From Diorhabda sublineata (taxonomy: Eukaryota; Arthropoda; Insecta; Coleoptera; Chrysomelidae), in assembly GCF_026230105.1 (NCBI RefSeq), contig NC_079480.1, positions 26,020,488 through 26,084,487 on the forward strand: a DNA stretch of 64,000 nucleotides, written 5' to 3'. Below are positions 57,641-64,000 of the stretch, piece by piece. Each line of letters opens with the position of its first letter. Position 1 is the stretch's first letter. Under the pieces are notes generated by a model. That model did not search any database, had not been told where the DNA came from, and was given only the letters and a program-made list of their open reading frames with translations. The translations under genes were made by a program, and so were the position numbers.

Positions 57641-57669
57641 AAAAAAGTTGGGAAACACTGAATTATAGT

Positions 57670-58540
57670 CAATATGATAGTCGACATGGGAACAATAGAT
57701 CTATAACAGTCACGACATGCTGAGAAGAATGAGAAAAATCGAAAACTAGAGGAAAATGAACTGCCTTCATGTGCAAATCACAGTCGAGAAATTTGAATAG
57801 AGAATATAGCCACTAACTTCACAAACGTACATACGCGCCAATACTAGTTGGGAAACTAGTCTTATTTTTCAGACATATTAAATGGCAGCTCTTTCTAGCT
57901 CATCCGGTACATCAAGTGATTAAATATACATCAAACAACAATGAGGTAGTCAATTAAAATCTTGTCGCTCGAAGTATAATAATTACGTATCAATTTAGAA
58001 TTTGTATGTTATATTTTGTGAATGTTTCGCTTCGTCATTGAAAATTGAAGTGATTCATTCAAATGTTATTTTATATTTATACAAAACAACAATTAAACTC
58101 TAATCATTGTGTTTATGAAAAACGTGTAAGGGTGATTTATTGAATACCGCGAATATCGCACCCGGTAATTGGCTCTGGGGTTGCGAGGTGATGTAAATAA
58201 ACATTCAAAGGGCGCTAATTCGCTTTGGAAGAACTTTCACATACATGTAAATCAGGAGAGAGAGAGATATGAAATCATATATTAAGTCAATGGAGCGACA
58301 TTTAGAGTGCAATGCTGCAGGAAACGATTTCTAATATTGTTAAGTTCGCCGAACGAATTGTGATGAAAAAATTATTGGATTATGTGCTGAATCCTTGTCA
58401 GTACAAAGTTATTATTTTACAGTATGGGCGTTTCCTGATATTCTGATAGACTGTATCTGCCCAATAAATATGATTCTGACTAATATTTTTTATGTACAAT
58501 ATACACTCAAGAAAAGTTCTTGGTTTGATATGTATTATCA
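57670..58540. other. Non-coding stretch
   Basis: No gene or repeat was recognised here. Confidence 0.4.
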
Positions 58541-58543
58541 CAT

Positions 58544-58578
58544 TTAAGCTTGGAGGTTAAAGTAACCTCCAAGCTTAA
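58544..58578. repeat. Perfect 16-bp hairpin with 3-base loop
   Basis: TTAAGCTTGGAGGTTA at 58544-58559 is followed by AAG and then its exact reverse complement at 58563-58578. No poly-T run follows and no transposon end is evident nearby. Confidence 0.85.
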
Positions 58579-58661
58579 CGGTACGGGAAACGGCATAACT
58601 GCGTATACTGAAACGACCAGAATCCACACGTCTTCATTGAAGAAGAATTAAACCTGTCTGG

Positions 58662-58667
58662 AGTGTG

Positions 58668-58702
<35 letters not shown>

Positions 58703-58707
58703 GTGTT
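58662..58707. repeat. (GT)n microsatellite
   Basis: About 23 dinucleotide units with two TTT interruptions. The open frame that starts inside it is an artefact of the repeat. Confidence 0.95.
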
Positions 58708-59279
58708 TGGGCAGGTATTCAAGCGGGAGGTCTCGTGAGTCCGTACTTTTTGAGGGTCACGTGATGTCAAGTTATCTGGAAATGCTCGAAGATTTACATG
58801 AGCAAATGGACAACAATCCAACACTCACCTACATCTGTCATTTCATACATTCTTAATATTCATTTTTGAAAATAGATAGGCAGACGAGGGTTCGTTATCG
58901 AACTTATTGAACGATATTTCTATTTCTACTTTATGTGGCTTTCGCTCAAGACCGTAAGTTCAAATTCATTGTCCTTCTCTCATTGTAGTATTCTTGTTGT
59001 TTTGTCACGTCATGGTTAAATAAAATATAGTGTTGAAAGTTCTCCATAATTCCTAGGCTAGGCGATGATGTGAACCTGATATAATAATGGGAATAATGGC
59101 TTAGTAATGGTAGTGGGGTTGGTCCGCAAAAACGCTCTCTAGATCCTCTTTTTGAGGTGGATCAGTCCCCATAATCCATACCTAAAGATTTTCCCTTATT
59201 CATAATACACCTTCTTACTTTTACCTACCAGATTCTAGCTTCTACTATAATTAAGTCATCTTCCACCTCATTTGTACTA

Positions 59280-59490
59280 GGCCTGTCGTACGGTTATGTG
59301 ACTTGACATCCCGTGATCTCTTCTTGTGAGGCTTTCTCAAGTACCACGCACCCTTCTCTAACTTCAGAATGCAATTGCGAAAGAATTTGAAACTCTTCGC
59401 TGACAGCTTCACATGCTTCGTCGGACCTGCCTCTCCAGAAACGTTGCCGTGAATGCATTGATCAAGATGGGCACCGTTTTGAACACTTTT
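59280..59490 (+). pseudogene. Transposase C-terminal fragment, Tc1/mariner superfamily
   Basis: The plus strand in one frame gives LTSRDLFL*GFLKYHAPFS (compare LTPxDFFLWGxLK around the third catalytic Asp). After a frame change it gives CRECIDQDGHRFEHFF, the C-terminal CIxxxGHxFEHxx segment common in this superfamily. It is frameshifted and lacks the rest. Confidence 0.5.
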
Positions 59491-59499
59491 TCGATTTTC

Positions 59500-60320
59500 T
59501 GCTGTAAATTTTCTTTAACCCTGCATTTTTTTCTCTTAATGCAAATGTTTTACCTTTTTCTGATCTCTGCAGAAAACTGATAATTCTCAATTACGATCGC
59601 AGGTTGTACTGAAAAAAATCGAAATCATCTTTATTTTTATAATGTTTTCTGGCACTTTCCGGACATCCTTCACGTAGGTCGCCTACAAGACAAACCTTCA
59701 TCTTTTCACTTCCAAAATAGAAGTTAAAGAATGTTTTTACGTTTATAACGTGTTTCGTCAATAGAAATTTGCAATGTTCTTCATTTTTATTTCTTATCAA
59801 ACGACAAAACTAACTGAGCAAATAAAAATATTGATATTTCGAAATTTATCTCCATATTGCCAGTTATTCTTTGAGAAATCTGTTGAGAAAGTTGTTGTTT
59901 AACTTAATCAAATCCGAGCAGGAAAATCTTGACGTAATTAATTCAAAGCATAGCTTATCCATTATAATATACGTAACTGACAGTCAATTTATACTGACGA
60001 TATATACTTAAATGAAGTAGCTAAACTGTTTTATATAATAATCTGAAATTGACAAAATATTGTTTTCTATGTATAATAATTTTGTAATATATTTCGTTCT
60101 CGTAACAAATCTAAAGGTAAACCACTTCTCTGATTGTACAAGAAATTGATAATAATTTGTAAAATGGATCATTTCATGGATATTACTCATGATGATGGTA
60201 TTTGCACCACGAGCGTTGTCAATGAATACACTTTCATCTAAGTTTCTGTTTTTGTCACTTTTCTCCATTATTTCAATGTAACAGTGACACTATCTGCTAT
60301 CTTCTTTGAAAGATCTAATT
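59500..60320. other. Non-coding stretch
   Basis: No gene was recognised. The minus-strand frames at 59591-59800 and 60008-60268 lack recognisable motifs. Confidence 0.4.
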
Positions 60321-60327
60321 ATCTACA

Positions 60328-60826
60328 TCTATTATCTATTATCTATTATCTATTATCTATTATCTATTATCTATTATCTATTATCTATTATCTATTATCT
60401 ATTATCTATTATCTATTATCTATTATCTATTATCTATTATCTATTATCTATTATCTATTATCTATTATCTATTATCTATTATCTATTATCTATTATCTAT
60501 TATCTATTATCTATTATCTATTATCTATTATCTATTATCTATTATCTATTATCTATTATCTATTATCTATTATCTATTATCTATTATCTATTATCTATTA
60601 TCTATTATCTATTATCTATTATCTATTATCTATTATCTATTATCTATTATCTATTATCTATTATCTATTATCTATTATCTATTATCTATTATCTATTATC
60701 TATTATCTATTATCTATTATCTATTATCTATTATCTATTATCTATTATCTATTATCTATTATCTATTATCTATTATCTATTATCTATTATCTATTATCTA
60801 TTATCTATTATCTATTATCTATTATA
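60328..60826. repeat. Heptanucleotide satellite (CTATTAT)n, about 71 copies
   Basis: A nearly pure array of CTATTAT runs for about 500 bp with degeneration only at the edges. Seven is not a multiple of three and the unit lacks plus-strand stops, so all three plus frames read the same seven-residue cycle (YYLLSII). The long open frames here are therefore not genes. Confidence 0.97.
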
Positions 60827-60839
60827 TCTAATTATCAAT

Positions 60840-61880
60840 AAGTCTCTAAAATATATTTAACGTTACCACGCATGCCTCCTATTGCCAATTGAGTTTGTTA
60901 GTTTGTTCATGACGGTTTTTCCGACTATCAACCTTGGACAATGTATTTGAATATTATAATATAATATAATAATGTTGCCGATCAAATGTTTTTCGTTTAA
61001 AAATTATAGACCTGTTGGCTGTCTGCTTTTCAGTAGTGATAAGTTTCAGTACTATTGTCGATTGAATTTCGTCAATTGGAGGTAAGAATATCATGGAGAT
61101 ATCACACGAACTCAAATGGAAGTTATTTCACAAAAGCGTCTAGATTTGCCGCCTATAAACCCCAAAAACAATTAAGAGAATGGAAAATCTGTTCCACGAA
61201 CTTGATCATGTAAGACGAAAAATCAGCTGCAAATGTAGTGAGGGATGATTCCAAACTTTGAGTTTTCGGGGAAACCTAAGTAGTTCTGGTCGAAAAACTG
61301 TTCTATACTGTTCAATGTTAGTCACACATAAATGTTACAGGAAAATAAAATGCATCCCTATCAAATAGTACTATCCTCAAGAGCTCATGGATCGGAGACA
61401 AAATCCCGGGGGATACTAAAACGCAACAAGTTTTCCACGAATGACTTTGCTGCAACAAACGAAAAATTTATGTAGATCACATTGGATCGTTAGGATGTAT
61501 TTTGTATATTTTCGGGTAAAGGACCTAATAAATCTAGAGAAACTTTTCCGAAAACTGTTGAAGTTACCGTCAACGTTTGCTTGATTATATTAGAATATTT
61601 GTATTTTTGCTTTCATCGCACCGATTGACAAAAACTGCCGCATCTTTCTTTAGACCAGATCAAAAATAGTTTTTTCTACGTTCCTTTTTTTCCATTAATC
61701 AGCATTTATAAAGAATGTAATTTCTGAATCGGTAAAAAAGCTTAAAAAAAGTATCATAGCGGTTCATTTTTTCACGCATTTGCGTTAAAAAAGTGCTGTA
61801 ACGTGTCATTTTCTAACGTTTCTTACTTGATATTCGTTCAAGAAAATCCGTTTTGTGTCTGATTAAAAGGAGTAATATTA
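60840..61880. other. Non-coding stretch
   Basis: No gene or transposon was recognised between the heptamer array and the Crypton remnant. Confidence 0.4.
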
Positions 61881-61886
61881 TTATTA

Positions 61887-62920
61887 GTGATGGAGAGTGA
61901 TAGTGAAGAAAGTATAAACTGCACACCAGAAGATTTTGTTGAGTGTTACTGGCTTATTTCAGAACTAAATTCAAAATGTGTTGTTCAAAAAGTCTTCAAC
62001 ACGCGAATTACAAAACTGAAAAGCACCCTAATAGTAAATAACCACGTAGACATCAGTAAATACTGGAAACTCATTGCATATTTGAAAAAGAAATCAGTTG
62101 GCTTACATTTTCCTGTGAAGGAATTAATAAGTTTCTGTTGCAAGCTCTAGACGATCATTATCTCACGCATAAGATATGACAGCAAAAATTTTTAATGCTT
62201 AGATATTATTTGTAGCATCTTTGATGTTGCTTCAATATTCGGAGTCGCAGGAGCTCTGCGGAGGTAGGAATTATATGAAATGAAGTGTAACGATATTAAT
62301 AATACCGGAAATGTTTTGATCATCACAGTTCCTGATACAAAAACTCATGTTCTACGATGGTTTACTGTTATTGGTGAAATATTTGGCGATATTTTAAACC
62401 TGTTAAATATTTATAAAAAATATGAAAACCAAAGACCCACAAATATCAAAACAGATCTTTTCTTTTTGCAGTAGAAATGGAAAATGCAAAACCAAACCCA
62501 AAATTTGTAGGTATGAATACCTTTTCAAAAATTCCCTCGCTTATCGCAATTTATTTGAATTCACCTAATCCAAAAAACTACACTGGGCATACATTTCGAC
62601 GCTATTCGGCTCGGCGTCTCTATTAGTGGATTCCGGTGGTGATATAATTCAAATAAAGAAACACGGTGGGTGAAAATCCAACACAGTTGCGGAGGGTTAC
62701 GTAGACGACTCAATAAAAAACAAAATGGATACGGCAGTGAAAATTTTAACGGGAAACTACTAGTTCGACTTCAAGCAACATTGTAAAATTTCAAGATCCT
62801 ATCAACAATCCAATAAGTGCTAATATTATAGACTATAGACGATGTTCTGTCGTTGAACAAGTACCAACTTCTTCATTTCAAATTAATAATGCTCACTGTT
62901 GTACTTTTGATATTACTATC
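61887..62920 (+). pseudogene. Crypton-like tyrosine recombinase remnant
   Basis: Blocks in order on the plus strand: LKSTLIVNNHVDISKYWKLI and AYLKKKSVG (the N-terminal core-binding domain) at 62020-62100; IFGVAGALRR.EL at about 62235-62275 (first catalytic Arg region); NNTGNVLIITVPDTKTHVLR, NIYKKYENQRPTNIKTD and FFLQ at 62290-62474; YTGHTFRRYSA at 62580-62610 (His-x-x-Arg box); then VAEGYVDDSINNKMDTAVKI and VKFQDPINN-like residues to about 62,900. This is the architecture of insect Crypton YR transposases. At least four frame changes and stops break it. The catalytic Tyr in the segment GYVDDS can still be read. It is a dead copy. Confidence 0.75.
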
Positions 62921-62929
62921 TACTATTAC

Positions 62930-63700
62930 AAAATAAAAATTGATAAAAGCCTCGTAGAATTTTTTTAAATCTGCTGACATAGAAAAAATTTTGTATGAAA
63001 TTTGTGAGTAAAGTACATCACTTCACATCACTTGTTGCTTAAATAACTATTCTTGATATTTTTACACAAACGAGTAAAACCTGTAGTCCCCCTGTAAGTA
63101 ACATGTGGTAATAATTCATCATTAATTGTTTTAATTCATTATTTGACCACTGTAATATGACACACAATTAGGATCGTACAATATTCTTTTTGTCTCAGGT
63201 AGTGTTTCAATACTTGTTATTCTTATCCATACTCTAGAGGTTATTAATTGTAAGTATGATTCATATTTTTATATTCCATTGCTAGACTATTTATGCTAGA
63301 CATTACAATGTTTATCGACCAGAAGGATGTTCTACGCCAGAGCATATTGAATTACACATAAACCGAACAGCGAATCCATGTACATAATTTAGTGTTTTGA
63401 TGTCAATACTGGTAACATCTGCAAACAACAACTGTATTTATATAGGGTGTTATAGAAATATTTGACTGTATGACTAGATAAAATTCATCTATTTTCTGAT
63501 GAAACAGTACTCCACGAACTACAATATGGAACTGTAATTTTGAATAAGCAAATAATGTGGTACTTGTAATAGAACATGAGAGTACTTGGAAAAAATGTTC
63601 CTACTAATTGAAAATAGAGCGAAAGCATATGGACTCGGCGCATAGTGGTTCCAAATGCAGAAAACATGACAAAATCTAGAAGGAATTGAGATAATTTTCT
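62930..63700. other. Non-coding stretch
   Basis: No gene was recognised here; the frame at 63485-63748 on the minus strand overlaps the tandem repeat that follows. Confidence 0.4.
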
Positions 63701-63706
63701 CAAAAA

Positions 63707-64000
63707 CAAAATGACGCTTTCAAAATAGCGGTCAATAAAGAAAATCACTATTTTCGACTGAAATTTGGTATGCGTGGATTTTCGAGGTTGCTGATTACGA
63801 TCCCTGTTTTGAAAAACAAAATAGCGGCTCCAAAATTATGGCCCGCAGTATTGAAAAATCATTATTTCTTAATAATATTCGGTATATGGGGCTTGTGATT
63901 AAGAATTAATCAATAATATATTAAAAAACAAAATGACGGCCAGCAATGTTTAAAAAATCATTACGTTCTACTGAAATTTGAACTGAAATGTCGGGTTTTC
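63707..64000. repeat. ~110-bp tandem repeat reaching the window edge
   Basis: Units start with CAAAATRRCGG-like sequence at 63707, 63817 and 63929, spacing 110 and 112 bp. Each continues with AAAATCAYTA, then a GAAATTTGGTAT-like block and GGNTTTT. About 2.7 divergent copies are visible and the array continues beyond the end. Confidence 0.6.

Larger units (their letters stand above)
56206..57660. mobile_element. hAT-type element with 5' end tandemly duplicated
   Basis: The ends are CAGTGTTTCCCAACGTGGG at 56256 and, inverted, CAGTGTTTCCCAACTTTTTT ending at 57660. Flanking 8-mers AGTTATAG (56248-56255) and AATTATAG (57661-57668) differ by one base, the 8-bp duplication typical of hAT elements. 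The first 42 bp, including the 8-mer and the terminus, are repeated in tandem (56206-56247 and 56248-56289). No hAT transposase was found inside; the interior has a LINE RT fragment on the minus strand and a mariner C-terminal fragment on the plus strand, so the element is non-autonomous. Confidence 0.7.

Noticed and set aside
60284..60860. Two overlapping open frames of about 185 codons
   Set aside because: They are produced entirely by the heptanucleotide array, which has no stop in any plus frame; the translation is one seven-residue cycle.
1..64000. tRNA, rRNA, CRISPR or bacterial-type operon signals
   Set aside because: No tRNA B-box with a matching cloverleaf, no rRNA-like block and no spacer-repeat array was seen; CRISPR and operons are not expected in insect DNA.

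Overview
The window is AT-rich eukaryotic DNA with spliceosomal introns and no operon-like gene packing. The only complete host genes I can support are two secreted CAP-superfamily genes of the insect antigen-5 (venom-allergen-5-like) type. Together with a repeat complement of R1/jockey/RTE-like LINEs, Penelope-like elements, mariners, Helitron, Crypton, hAT and piggyBac, this points to an insect. A beetle is plausible but that is inference; no species can be named.

Layout. 1-23,500: mostly non-coding DNA with decayed transposons (piggyBac tail, three mariner copies, R1-like LINE RNase H pieces, a GIY-YIG fragment). 23,642-35,044 (minus strand): CAP gene 1, five exons, 249 aa, 11.4 kb; its introns carry a MITE, several LINE pieces, a Penelope-like remnant and a well-preserved 1,996-bp Tc1/mariner-superfamily element with 394-bp terminal inverted repeats. 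35.1-39.8 kb: intergenic DNA with LINE pieces and a Penelope-like GIY-YIG element ending in a hammerhead-like motif. 39,852-54,492 (minus strand): CAP gene 2, five exons, 246 aa, 14.6 kb; its last intron (8.9 kb) contains a Penelope-like remnant, a Helitron with both ends, and an RTE-like LINE tail, and its third intron contains a tandem array derived from a LINE RNase H domain. 54.5-64 kb: a hAT-type element with recognisable ends and 8-bp target duplication, a perfect 16-bp hairpin, a (GT)n tract, a 500-bp heptanucleotide satellite, a Crypton-like tyrosine recombinase remnant and the start of a ~110-bp tandem repeat that runs off the window.

The two CAP genes have the same exon number, the same intron phases (0, 0, 1, 2) and an identical-length third exon (82 nt), so they are a tandem duplication. 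Both encode a signal peptide, an N-terminal Cys-rich segment and a full CAP domain. They differ in some conserved CAP positions and strongly in intron length, largely because of transposon insertion. I assembled the exons by hand from splice sites and frame continuity; they do not appear as single open reading frames.

Most interesting leads: the long-TIR element whose transposase is interrupted by only two in-frame TAA codons; the hammerhead-ribozyme-like core at the end of Penelope-like copies, with a compensatory change between two copies; the RNase H-derived tandem array; and the decayed Crypton.
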